In this document: piece after piece, positions 9,408 through 20,852 of the stretch | How the letters are laid out: the number at the start of each line of letters is the position of its first letter | How positions within the stretch are numbered: position 1 is the first letter of the stretch | DNA from: Tieghemiomyces parasiticus | Taxonomy: Eukaryota > Kickxellomycota > Dimargaritomycetes > Dimargaritales > Dimargaritaceae | DNA: 64,000 nucleotides | Assembly: GCA_027575765.1 (NCBI GenBank) | Contig: JANBPT010000143.1 | Coordinates: 1-64,000 of the forward strand | Direction: 5' to 3' | The notes under the pieces: model-generated | The model's database searches: none | The model's input: only the letters and a program-made list of their open reading frames with translations | What the model was told of the DNA's origin: nothing | Translations under genes and position numbers: made by a program

Positions 9408-12403
9408 CGTCGTGACGCTAAATACAGTACTTGCCACCAGACAGTATTAGCCGCTATAAAGGGTTAACTTTAACTCTCGGTGAGGTTTTACGTTTCCGTC
9501 GAGTACGGTTGTGGACCACCACTTGGCGGTATGTCTATTGTACGGTCACCAGTTAAGAGTTGTGTTATTTATTAAAAAAAATCTGGGGGCTTCAGACTTT
9601 GACTGTGTAGCTGAAATGGAGTAGCGTCCGTTACGGCGAGTCGATTGGTGTCACCCATCCTAGGGCTAGATTTTATTTCGCAAGATGGCTTTAGGTTTGA
9701 GCTCTCCCAGCAATTCGGGTTCAACGCTCCATCCTCAAACCAACCTACTTTCACCAGGTGTGATGAGTGGAGGCCCTTGGGTGGTACGTGACTTCACATT
9801 GCCACGGGGGCGGGGACATCACCTTCATATCCACGGTCCCCTTGGTATTTACTATATCGTGCATCACCGTTACTTACCAATGGCAAGGCCGTTTTCATGT
9901 TGGAAGAGGCTCGCCTACATTGTGACCTCACAACGTGGTCGCCCATTGGAAAATGCTAGATGGCTTTCCAGGTATAAAACCTTGGGCCCTACCAGAAGAC
10001 GGGTCACAAAGAAATCGCGGGTGGCTGGCCTGTGTTCATCATAATACCTTAAACCATCCGACTCACCATCCTATCAAGGCTTTGAGTGTAGAAACCTGGC
10101 AATGTTGAATCCCTCCACGACCGCTCTGGTGACCATCGTCATCACCGGGCACGATGTACATCCGATTTGATGGGGGATTTTGTCGAAGTTGGTGGCTATC
10201 CGATTGGCTCCAGTGTTACCAGTGACGCCGTTCGTTGTCGGGGATTCAACTCACCTATTGATGCTAGGCACCAGAAATAGTACTCCAAAGACTGACCAAT
10301 GTCAAGCTAGCTCCAATTGAAGGCCAAAGTACCCCACGGCCATACTGGCAGCGTCTTTCCCTGGCTACCGTCCATTATACGGAAGATAAGGAACCCTGCT
10401 TACATTAAGGATGCAACCTACGTTGCAGTCCGCAATGCTCGGCCTGGGTGAAGCCATGTGGGTGCCTGGTACCTTGTCCTTGGATGTTCCATTGCAGACA
10501 TGAAGTTGGTAATCGTGCTGGCTTCTCTCTAATATATTTTTTTAGACACAGCGATCCAGGGTCTACCGGTGTGCGATTCGTTTCTTATCTGACACCTAGT
10601 GGCTTTAGGTCATTCGGGACTATCGCGTGGCGACGGAAGGTACAAGAGGTTTCCTAGGGAAGCGACCACAGTAGCTGCCTGGGAACTGAATCATTCTGGC
10701 GCCTCGCCTAAATATGTTAGGGCTCGATCGAGATACTGCTTGGGAATTTCACCGGGCGGATAATTATTTTAAAGATATACATAGTGTAATGGAATTTCTA
10801 CAGCACAGCTATTGGCAAATGAACTTAACTTGGGTTCGCCTCAGCCGGCACGAGGGTAGACCAAAATTGATCCTCTCCAATGGGATGGGTCGACTCGTTT
10901 CCAATGATGACCAGTATAAACTGAGCGACTTACCCATCTAGGATCCACCGTCTAACCTTTGCACCATCCGCTAATGTATCTGTGGATTGACGACAGCTGT
11001 GATAGCCCAACTTGTAGAGCAGAGTAGAGAAAGCAACCACATGTATGTCTGTCCCCCCCCGCCGCCTTTGTCTCGAGCTTTCCAGTCGAACACTAATGGT
11101 TTTAATGCATTCCGGTCCATCGATATGCGGCCTGGCATCTATTAGCCCTGCTGACCCGTGGTGTCTAGCAATAGGCGTGTCCCTAAGAGTCTCTTATTTA
11201 GAATGTTAGACTGAAAGTGCTCAGCTCGATCTTCACAGGTCAGGTCAGCTTAACTTGGATCTGAATTGATAACGGGGCCAGCACTGGTATCGCAGAGTCA
11301 GTAGTTGTATTATGTGGTCAAATATCAAGGTATAGGTTCAATAAAAACTAGCCGGCTGAGTTAAACGGTGGAGGGGGGAAGCACTAGGCATCGAGGATTG
11401 GACTCAAGTGCCACTCAAGGGCCCCATACAGTGGACAGCACTGTGTAATCCCGTTCAAGGGCGGTCCTCTCTCGGCTGTCTTAATACCTTGCGAGGTTGC
11501 CCGTATCATCAAATTCGAAAATTGTGCAGACAGCTTCTGGATTCTATCGGCCCCGCCCTTCTCTTCCGCACGCCCCCTTGTCGATCGACCTTTGAAATGG
11601 CATGGACGGAAAGGACCCCCGTGAAAGTTGATGAACCATACTCATCATTTGTACTATCGTCTGACACTTAAGATCACCGCCGTCCGTATTTCTAGCGGGC
11701 TCGGTAGGCTAAACGCGTACGCTGTGTAGGGCCTATCATCCTTTTACTGGGAACTGTCCTCCCCTTCCACCTGTGCGTCTACGCTGTTGTAGCGTCCTTA
11801 CAAAATCCACCGTCCCTTCCCACCTTATACTGAAGGCACTTGAGGATCCATTAATTTTCTCGCATTAGGATGATTAGAGAGGCCTGATGGCCCTTGAGTC
11901 GAAAGTTGCCTCTTCATCTAGCCTCAGTTAGTAAGATCGGCCCCTATGAGCTACCCTTGATTAACCACATCCAGGGTTAACGTAGCCCCGACTCCTCTCT
12001 CTGCACAGTGATTGGTCCATAGCAGACTCTACCTGACGATATAGCGCTGAGAGGTGTACGCCTTGGCCCCTCTTTATCCTAGTTCAAACTTCAGATAAAG
12101 AATTTGTGTGGTTAACTCACCAGCTTGTTGGAAACGGCAAATGCTGAGTCGTCTGATGATGGGCGGCTGGACGATCGGTAGCTCCTCACGGAAGATTACC
12201 TCCCACCGCACTCGTCGCTCCTTTCCCTAGTCTGGATCCTAGGATTGTCAGTGTATGACACGCACGTCGACGGCTAGGACTGTTGAGAAAAGGGAACATA
12301 GGTAGCACAATAATGAAGCTGGCAAGGTAAGGAGGGGGCTAGCTTAGCGTGCCCTCTACCCTGTGGCAGGAAAATGTGCCTATTAACATCATATATATAT
12401 ATG
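9408..12403. other. 3 kb gene-poor stretch
   Basis: CpG is not depleted, unlike the flanking repeat blocks. No frame longer than about 120 codons was found, and none has a signal peptide or known motif. I looked for a further GS[V/I]GL member on both strands and saw none. No tRNA was noticed. An (AT)n patch near 12390 precedes the next TATA box. Confidence 0.4.
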
Positions 12404-12411
12404 TATAAATA
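12404..12411 (+). promoter_or_regulatory. TATA box of the secreted-protein gene at 12622
   Basis: TATAAATA, the same octamer as at 7775, lies 211-218 bp before the ATG at 12622. The leader between them is pyrimidine-rich. Confidence 0.45.
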
Positions 12412-12621
12412 GCGCGGCCCACCCTCCGTTCCGGAACAATACTCGCAACCCAACTCATCATGTAGTGCCCTTTAATATCAGTACCAGCACTCATAGTAAT
12501 ATCCCTCACCTGTCTACTCCGACGATCGACCAGCCTCCCATTCCCTTCACTTCAGTTGTGACTATCCCTGGTCGGGTAAACACACTACGGCTTACTTCAC
12601 CCACTCTCCCCTTCTACCACG

Positions 12622-12861
12622 ATGGTTGCCCGCAGTACCCTTCTCCTAAGCTCACTGATCACGTGCCTCCTCGTTGCTGGAGTCCAGCCACGACCGCTTG
12701 AGGACCCCGAGGATACCTCACCATCCGATAGTGACACCGGTGCTCAGCCCACCAGCACTGTATTCACTTTGCTTAATGCCCAGGGTAAAAACATTGAGGA
12801 TAGCTCGGAAGGTCTTAATGGGTCCATTGGGCTGCATTGGTACACGTACTTCAATCGGTAA
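12622..12861 (+). CDS. Small secreted acidic protein, GS[V/I]GL family member 3 (79 aa)
   Basis: I do not recognise this protein. Residues 1 to about 23 form a signal peptide (MVARSTLLLSSLITCLLVAG). The mature part is acidic, with many Asp, Ser and Pro (LEDPEDTSPSDSDTG), then comes EGLNGSIGL followed by HWYTYFNR to the end. The C-terminal motif lines up with those of the genes at 7917 and 9132, while the middles do not align at all. This is what would be expected if only the C-terminal segment is functional after secretion. There are no cysteines after the signal peptide. The ATG sits in a good context (ACGATGG), and an upstream TATA box uses the same octamer as member 1. Function is unknown. 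Confidence 0.65.
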   Translation: MVARSTLLLSSLITCLLVAGVQPRPLEDPEDTSPSDSDTGAQPTSTVFTLLNAQGKNIEDSSEGLNGSIGLHWYTYFNR

Positions 12862-13747
12862 CCTACCATGCCCACACAATGCAACCCCCTTGCCACTTCT
12901 CCACCCAACTGTACTTCCGAACTCTATTATTTCCGCCCTTTTATTGTTAAAAGTCTTCCGGTCTTCTAAGACCCCGGCATCAAGCTTGCTTTAGTAATGT
13001 GTTGTTGCTAACTAACCAGGAACCAAGTAATCGGCTGATTATTATTGAGACTCCTCAATCTACAGGGGCCTCACGGCACTTTTATTTACGTAGAGTTATA
13101 GCCAAACGCCATTAAACCATCAAGCTCATCATTTTCTCTAGACAAACCGAAAGACTAATTACCCAATATATAGGAGAGCTCAACCGCTTGTTGCCCAGTC
13201 TGTAATGACGGTAATCTCAATGGCAATTGCCCTCACTGAGGTAGCGACCGTAAACAGGTGAATACCAACAGGGTGCGGGACATTGGGCCTCCGGTGTGGC
13301 AGGTCTTGAAGATTAGCCGTGACACAATGCCTGGCTGGTATAATATAAAATTACGGTTAGCCGAGCCAAGTAGTGCAATAATGCTTAACGTTGACGTGGA
13401 CCTGGCGTACCCACCGCCATTGTGTGGTTAAAGCAGCGTGGGTTCCAGAGCCCGGCTTCGCCTTCCCCTGCGTCTGAAGTAAGAGATAAACGTGACCCCG
13501 TCCGGTTGGCAGACAACCAGGCACCTCGGCAGCCGAGCCCCGAAACTCGCCAGCCGGGCCCCCCATTCCACCCGCCTCGACCCATCCCTCAAGGTTGTCA
13601 GCATGGGCGTTCGCAACTGCCCTCCGTACAATTCCCTGCTTCTAGTCCATCCCAACATCGCCCCTCCGCCTCATTCCCGGCTGTCCACAGTCCGGCATTC
13701 CATCGTAGTATTTGGCTCCGACCTCTGCAACCTTTCGTTTCGCTCCA
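12862..13747. other. Intergenic upstream of NOT1
   Basis: Nothing gene-like was seen. GC content rises steadily from 13390 and several overlapping frames open on both strands. That is a composition effect of the NOT1 promoter and leader. Confidence 0.4.
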
Positions 13748-16700
13748 ATGGACATGGCGCCCCCTGTCCCTGCACCCGTCCTCACAAGCGACATTGACGA
13801 CCGCATTTCCCACCTCGTCGACGGTCTCTCCGCCGACCGTGCCCAGGAGGGTTTCTCGAACCTCTTTCAGGTAAGAATGCGACCACCAGCTGGTGGCGGT
13901 TACCCCTTGACCGTTCACAAATCCAACGTTCCTGCGCATTTACAAACCGTCGGCGATTTACTGACCAGGGGACAAGGGACCTGTAGGCCGATCGCTACCC
14001 GTGCCTCCCAAGCCCATTGCTTTTCAGTCACTATTAGCTGGTGGTGGCTTCCGACAACGCCTGTATCTAGCCTTCTTACAGCCGATGGGGCCTGAAGCAT
14101 AGTGGGACCCAAAATCCAGCACGATGTAGCTACATTCCTAGAATGGGAGGTCCCAAGCCTAGGAAGTTAGACCGATAATGGCCTCAGCACCTGGGTCTTC
14201 GGCATAACACCCTGCTACCAACCCAGCATGCACATTACCGCCCACCAACTTTAGGTATCCTCACCGACTGGTGCCCCACAGCTTTCTCCCGTCGTGCTTC
14301 CCACCCTTCCGCGTCAAGTAACCGTTCAGCCTCTGATTTCCCCCCCCCTTCCTTTAGGTCCACTCTTTCTCACCCTCTCTCGCCTCATCTATCCGATCTA
14401 ATCGAGCCCTGCACATCTCTACACCCATCTATCATCTCGCTTCCCTTCTCTCGCTTCGCCCATCCCGCTTGTAGCTTGTCGTCTCACACGGCTCCGCGGG
14501 CTACATTTGCTTACTTCGCCATCTGTGCCGACGCGCCCATCCGGTCTCTGGCTCACCCGAATCAGGTTCAGGAGTCTGTCTAATCCTCCTCCGCCACCAG
14601 CTCCGCTACACCGTCGATCGTCTTACCTTCGCCGATACAATCGCCCGCGTTTTTACCCACTCCGCTCGCGACGCTTCCCCGATCCCCGCCCTCCCTGCCG
14701 TGTCCCTGACCTGGCTCCTCACCTTCGTGGCCGACGACCCACTGCAAACTCTCGCTCTCGTCCTCAACTGCCAGGCTCTGTCCGACAGCCGCCTACGTGT
14801 TCCTGCCGCTGACTACTTGCGTCAGCACCTGGAAACCTTGCTCAACGACCTTACCCGCACTCCGCCCGTCACCGCGGCCCGTCAGACCTTGTTAACCCAC
14901 GTCCTCTCCCGCCTCGACATCCGTTCAAATCCCACATTGACCATGTCCGCCCCATCCCCCGCGTCTGGCCCCATCACATTGGACGCCATCCTCCGCAAGG
15001 AGGGACCGGCGTGCCTCACCGATCCAGACCACTTTCTTAACGTCCTTCGAAACTATGACGTGGCTGACCATCGGCTCCCAGAACTCTTCAGTGAGGAGCA
15101 CGTTGCCCTCGCCCTGCACACCATGATGGCCGCTCCCGCCGGTTCCCTACTAGCCACTGCCAAATCCCAGGATGACTGGAATTTTAACACCTTCGCTCAG
15201 ATTCTGCGCCGCCTTTCCCCTCATCTGGCCTGGGCCAAAGTCATATCCATCTTCGGGGTCACCGATCTTGTTATCCCCTCACCCAAGGCCGCTCAGAACC
15301 TCCTGGACTGCTACGCTGCGGCTACTCAGGATACGGGAGCTGCCGGCTTTCCCGTAGCTGCCGTCAGCTTCCGGTGGAAAAGTATCCCCAGCCAGCTGAA
15401 ATTGTTTAGCGTTCTACTAGGTCGGGCGTCCAGCGGACACTGGGACTTAACCGGTTGCCGCCCCGTGGTCAAGCCCGAGGACCTCGAGGATTACCTTGTC
15501 CTCTATCGCGGATACGCCGCAAACCTGGGTGCGTCCCTGTGGGGCTCGCTCGACCTCATCGCGCTGTGCGCCGAACTCAGTGGGTCCCCGGAATATGCCA
15601 ACCCCATCAAGTCTCTCCTCGGCGCGGGCGTAGACCAGTCCCCGGAACTCATCCTATTGGGATTCCTCCAGCTGGATGGTCCTTGGTCGACCTTCGCCCA
15701 GACGGTGGTTGTCAAGCTGCTCACTCATTATCTGGGTCAACCGGCCGGGGGCGGCTTCGTTCTGCACCTGGCCTGGCGCCTCTCGCAGTCTACCGTATTC
15801 GCCACCATGCTCGAACTGTACAAGGTGGAGGCAGGCGCTGTTCCGCACCTCGTGGAGGTGGCGCACAACCTGCGCGCCGAGTCAGCCATCTTGCCCGTGC
15901 GGCAGTATCCCTTTGTGCTGGATTTCGCCCTCTTCTGCGCCCGGCGCGCTTACCTGGATCTGGAGCCCTGGCTGGCCGCGCAGGTTGTTGAGGGTGCCGC
16001 ACCCTCTGTTAACGCCATCTTGGAGTATCTACGCCTGAAGCTGGCTCTAGAGTCCCAGCGCCAGGAGGGGGCGCCAACCAACAAGGCCTTACTCCTGCGG
16101 CCTGAGGAGTTTGCCCTGTACCTCAAGGCCGTGTCCAACGCGCCGCTCAACAACGACCAGGTGGCCTACTTTAAGGCTATCTACCAGACCTTCGGCAAGT
16201 TTCAGCCGGCCCTGCTAGCCTCGGCTGAGGACGGCGGACTGGGAGTACCGCCCGAGGCCGAGAAGGCCGCCGAAACGTACTACCTGAAGTTGTACAAGGG
16301 AGACGTGGCGGTCACCATGCTACTTGAACACCTCACCAACCTGCGTGACTCGGTGGAGCTGCGCGAGCGGCAGATCTACGCCTGTGTGGTGCTCTGCCTG
16401 CTCGACGAGTTTAAGTTCTTGCCCAACTACCCGGATAAGGAATTAGACCTCTACAGCACCTTCTTCGGGTCCCTACTGGCCCGCCGTCTCTTCCCACGTC
16501 CCGAGCTGCGCACCGCCCTAGGACTGCTCGGGGAGGCGCTAAGGAGCGACCCGAACGGTCCCCTCTTCCGCTTCGCCCTCACGGTGCTCCATCAACTGCG
16601 AGAGCAACTCTGTCTGTGGCCCGCTGCCGCACGTCGACTTGGCCAGCTCCCGGCACTGCGTTCGTCCCAATCTGAGACGGCCGCCTTTGTGCGCCAGGTA

Positions 16701-19700
16701 GCCGATCGCATGGCCGACCCCGAAGTGGCCGCTCGGATCCCCACCGACCCGTACTATGCGGCCGCTGGTGAGGCGTGGCTAGGTGCCGATGCGCATCATG
16801 CGGTCGAAGCGACCCGCGCTCCAACCGGGCCGTTCACCACGGTTCACGCTGATGCCCTACCTGCGGACGCCCTGGCGGATGAGCCGAGCGAAGAGGTGCA
16901 GGACAAAATCCTCTTCATCATGAACAACGTTGCCCAGAATAACCTGACTGACAAGGTGAGCGAGATGAAGGAAGTCTTGACGGTGGCTAGCTACCGCTGG
17001 TTCAGCCAGCACATCTTGGTCAAGCGCGCCAGCAACCAGCCGAACTACCACCAGCTTTACTCCGACCTCCTGGACCGGGTCGACGACCGTTTGCTGGCAC
17101 GCTGCGTGCTCCACGAGACCCTGGTCAACATCCGCGTCCTACTCAACTCGGACAAGACGGTCCACGATTCCACCGAACGGTCCCACCTCAAGAACTTGGG
17201 TGCCTGGCTGGGTGGCTTAACCCTTGCCCGCAACCGCCCTGTGAAGCATACCCAGGTAGCTTTCAAGGAGCTACTGCTAGAAGGGTACGCTGGGGGGCGA
17301 CTAATCGTAGCCATCCCGTTCGTGTGCAAGGTCCTGGAGCAGGCTGCCCGCAGCACCGTATTTCGGCCGCCTAACCCATGGTTACTGGCCGTCCTCCGCG
17401 TACTTGTCGAGCTCTACAAGTCCGCCGAGCTCAAGTTGAACCTTAAGTTTGAGATCGAAGTGCTCTGTAAGGCCCTACGCCTAGACCTTCACGAGATTGA
17501 GCCATCAACCTACCTGGCGGCGCGCGCCGCTGGGACGGAGGCCGGCCCAGTAGCTGCCACCCCGGCTGCAGCCGCCGCCTTACTCCCCCGTTCGGCCGAC
17601 CCAACAACCGCCGCCACCGCTGCCGTTGGGGTGGCCGCCACGGATGCCCACAAGGCCGGAGCCGCAGGCCACTTTGCCTACGTGCCTCCGACGCTCCTGA
17701 CCCCCAACGAGATTAGCACTAATCTGACCCACCTGCTAGCCACCCACTCCAAGCTGACCAGTGCTGCAGCCCTGGTGGGGGCTCACCCGGCCCTCAAGCG
17801 GGCCATCCTAGCCACCATGGAACGTCTCCTACGTGACGTTATGCCTGTCCAGGTCGCCCGCGCCGTCCTTATCGCCGCCACCGCCACCAGTGAACTAGTG
17901 GCTAAGGACTTTTGTATGGAGCCCAGCGAGGAGAAGATGCGCTGGGCTGCCCACAAGATGGCCCGTGGGGTTGCTGGCACGTTGGCTATCGCCCAATGCC
18001 GCAAGCCCCTGCAGGACGGTCTCTACGGCCACCTCAAGGAGTTTCTGGTGGCGCAGGGCCTAGCCGATCCACTGGCCGAGCAGTTTGCCTTGGGCATCAC
18101 TAACGACAACATCGATCTGGCCTGTGCTCTGGTGGAGACGGAGGCCATGACCCGTGCCGCACATGAGGTGGACGAGAGCCTGGCCCCCGGCCTGTTGGCC
18201 CGCAAGCGCCACCGCGAGCGCACCGGTCAGCCCTTCTACGATACCGCCACCTACGCCAACTTGACGTACCCACCCCATGTCCCGGCCGAGCTTAAGGTGC
18301 GTCCGCAGGGCCTGCTGCCAGCCCAGTTACGTATTTACGAGGACTTTGCTGCCATTCCGCACTTCGCCAGCCAGACGGCCTCAGCCAACGACCACACCAA
18401 CCCGGAGACTTCCCCGCTCACTGCCCGCCAGTGCTACGACAAGTTTGCCCAGTACGTGCTTGAGCTCGACAAGCTGGTGGTGGCCACCCAGATCAACACC
18501 TTCGCCGAGCTGCCCCAGCAGCACGACATTCGCCTACTAATGCGTGAGATCTTGGTCCTGGTGATCCGGTCCGCCGCCCGCGACGATACCGCCCTGGACT
18601 TTGCCCAGACCGTGGTGCAGCTGCTGTACAAGAACGAGTCTAATCTAGCCCGCGAGGTGTTCGTCATTCTCCTCGATAAGCTGTGCGGCCTGTCCCCCAA
18701 GGCTCAGCGCGAGGTGACCCACTGGCTTACTTATGCCGACGACGAGCGCAAGTACAGCGTACCCGTCACGGTGGCCCTCATCAAGGCCCGCCTCATCAGC
18801 GTGCCTGAGCAGGACCGCCAGCTGGCCAAGCTCATGGAAGGCGGCCGCGCCCCTGTGGCCGAGTTCGCCGCCCACCTGATCCGCAAGTGTGTGCTGGATC
18901 CGCAGCCCTGTGGCTCCCGCGCCGACTTTGCCGCCTCGGTGGATGCCCTGGCCCGCCTTAGTGCCCGTGGACGCGCCCCCGCTGGGGCCACCGCCCTCCT
19001 TGAGGATCTCCAGCGCGCCACCCAGCCGCCTAGCGCCCCCACCCCAGCGGTGGCCGACACTGCGCAGTACACCTACCGCACCCTCCTGGCCGAGTGGATG
19101 CGCCTGTGCGACGCACCTGGCGGCGACAAAGCTCCCGTAGCCTTTGTCCTGCACCTTCAGCAGCGTGTGCCACTGGCCGACCGCGACGCCCACGCCGCCT
19201 TCTTCCGAGTGGCTTTCGAAGCCGCAGTCGAGCACTACACCCGCCACCGCACGGTGGGGCCTGCCGTTAACGCCGCCCCGGCCGCCGCTTACTCGGCCCT
19301 GGACGCCCTTGCCCGTCTTACCGTGTGCCTTGTGCGCTACCCGGCCAGTGGGCAGGGTGCTGAGCTGGCTGACGAACCGGACCAGCCGGCCGTGGCCAAT
19401 CTACGGACTGTCTTGGGCTATTTTGCCCTGCTACTCACTGTCGACCACCAGCGCCGCGCTCAGCTCTTTAACCAGAAGCCCTACTTCCGGTTTTTGGTCA
19501 GCTTACTTCACGAGCTGCGCTCCCAGGTGGCTCGTCTCCCAGCCGTCTACACCCGCCTGCTCGCCGACCTGGCGGAGGTGCTCCGCACGCTCCAGCCCGC
19601 CTATCTGCCCGGGTTCAGCTTCGCCTGGGTATCCCTGGTTGCCCATCGCTTCTTCCTACCGCGTTTCCTAACAGCCGAGGTTCGCTGGCCGCTCGCCGAG

Positions 19701-20591
19701 GGCCTGCTCCTTGATGGACTGCGCTTCATAGCGCCGGCCCTGGGCCGTGGGGCCTTAGACGAGCCCACCCGCCTGCTGTACAAGGGGTTGGTGCGCATCA
19801 TGCTGGTCATTCTGCACGATTTCCCCGAGTTTCTGTGCGACTACTACACCAGCTTCTGCGACGTAATTCCACCTAATTGCGTGCAGCTGCGAAATCTGGT
19901 GGTCAGCGCTTACGCCCGTGATATGCGCCTACCCGAACCACTGTCTCCGGACCTCAGGCTGGACCAACTACCGGAGGTCCAGGTCGCCCCACGTATCTTG
20001 TCGGACTACACCCGGGTGCTCACTGAGACCGGCACGCGGGCCGAGCTGGACGAGGGCCTCGCCGCCACCAGTGACGAAGCTGCCACCGCCCTTGCGGACG
20101 CCTTGGCTGCGCGATTTGGGGCCCGGGCGGACCCGTCGGCTCCTGGTGATGGATTCCCCGTGCCGCTTATCAATTCGACCGTCCTTTACCTCGGAGTGCG
20201 CGCCATGGCCGACCCATCAACTGCGGGGCTCGTCGTACACGCTACTTACGAGCGCCTGGCGGACCGTCTCACCCCAGATGTGCGTTACCGGTTCCTAAAC
20301 GCCTTGGCTAACCAACTTCGCCATCCCAGCAGTCACACACACTACTTTAGCCGGGCCCTTCTTCGTCTGTTCACTGAATCCAACGTCGAGGCTGTCCAGG
20401 AACAGATCACCCGTGTGTTGATTGAGCGTGCCGTGGTGAATCGGCCCCTGCCCTGGGGCCTGCTGGTAACTCTCATTGAACTCATGAGCAACCCTGCCTG
20501 CAAGTTTTGGGACCACAAGTTTACCACCGTCGCCCCGGCCATCACCCATATCCTGCAGGCCGTGTCCAAGAGCATCACCACCCGCTCGTAG
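13748..20591 (+). CDS. NOT1: CCR4-NOT complex scaffold subunit NOT1, join(13748..13870,14475..20591), 2079 aa
   Basis: This is the scaffold of the cytoplasmic deadenylase that shortens mRNA poly(A) tails. Exon 1 encodes DRISHLVDGLSADRA, like the NOT1 N-terminus. A 604 bp intron (GTAAGA...TTGTAG) joins in phase 0 to exon 2, whose first codons continue the NOT1 helix (LVVSHG...CLLRHL). Domains: N-terminal HEAT-like region (1 to about 650), MIF4G domain that binds CAF1 (about 846-1056; EEVQDKILFIMNNVAQNN, LKNLGAWLGGLTLARNRP), the DUF3819/CAF40-binding block (about 1113-1290; AHKMARGVAGTLAIAQC), and the C-terminal NOT1 superfamily domain that binds NOT2/NOT3 (about 1706-2079; HDFPEFLCDYYTSFCDVIPP). 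An Ala/Pro/Thr-rich linker follows MIF4G. Length is close to yeast NOT1 (about 2100). The start at 13748 is the ATG nearest the conserved block; 13712 and 13754 are alternatives. Confidence 0.95.
13871..14474 (+). other. NOT1 intron 1 (604 bp)
   Basis: The donor is CAG|GTAAGA and the acceptor TTGTAG|CTT. The TAG of the acceptor is an in-frame stop, so retention would end the protein. It is the longest intron in the window. Confidence 0.75.
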
Positions 20592-20852
20592 TTTCCGTGA
20601 TTCTACCAATTTTGCTTATCCATTACATCTCGTTGTGCTGACTTTTTATACAATATAATATTTTTTCTAATACCTACCTTACCCTAACTTTCTCAACCTT
20701 ACGCAAGCGCGCACAATGCCAACCCTATTTTGGTGGCAGACAATCAGTCTCTGTTATTATTTTTCTAATAGGCAATGCGCAAGTCCATTAAGATACAGTG
20801 ATTGCGAATAGGGTGGCTGGTACATACATTGTCCAAATTTATTACATCCTCA
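20592..20852. other. Convergent intergenic spacer between NOT1 and MUS81
   Basis: AT-rich (CAATATAATATTTTTT near 20650), as expected for poly(A) signals shared by two converging transcripts. No gene was seen. Confidence 0.5.

Noticed and set aside
14566..14600. A 35 bp intron joining a frame-1 segment (ATFAYFAICADAPIRSL) to NOT1
   Set aside because: Too short for an intron in this genome. The direct 13870 to 14475 splice keeps one frame and gives a better NOT1 N-terminus.
14507..14812. Plus-strand frame overlapping the start of NOT1 exon 2
   Set aside because: It is Pro/Arg-rich out-of-frame translation of NOT1 coding sequence. The frame beginning at 14475 aligns with NOT1.
15455..15991. 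Long antiphase frame inside NOT1
   Set aside because: Shadow of the NOT1 reading frame in GC-rich coding DNA.
18645..19247. 200-codon minus-strand frame inside NOT1
   Set aside because: Antisense shadow; Gly/Ala/His-rich with no family features.
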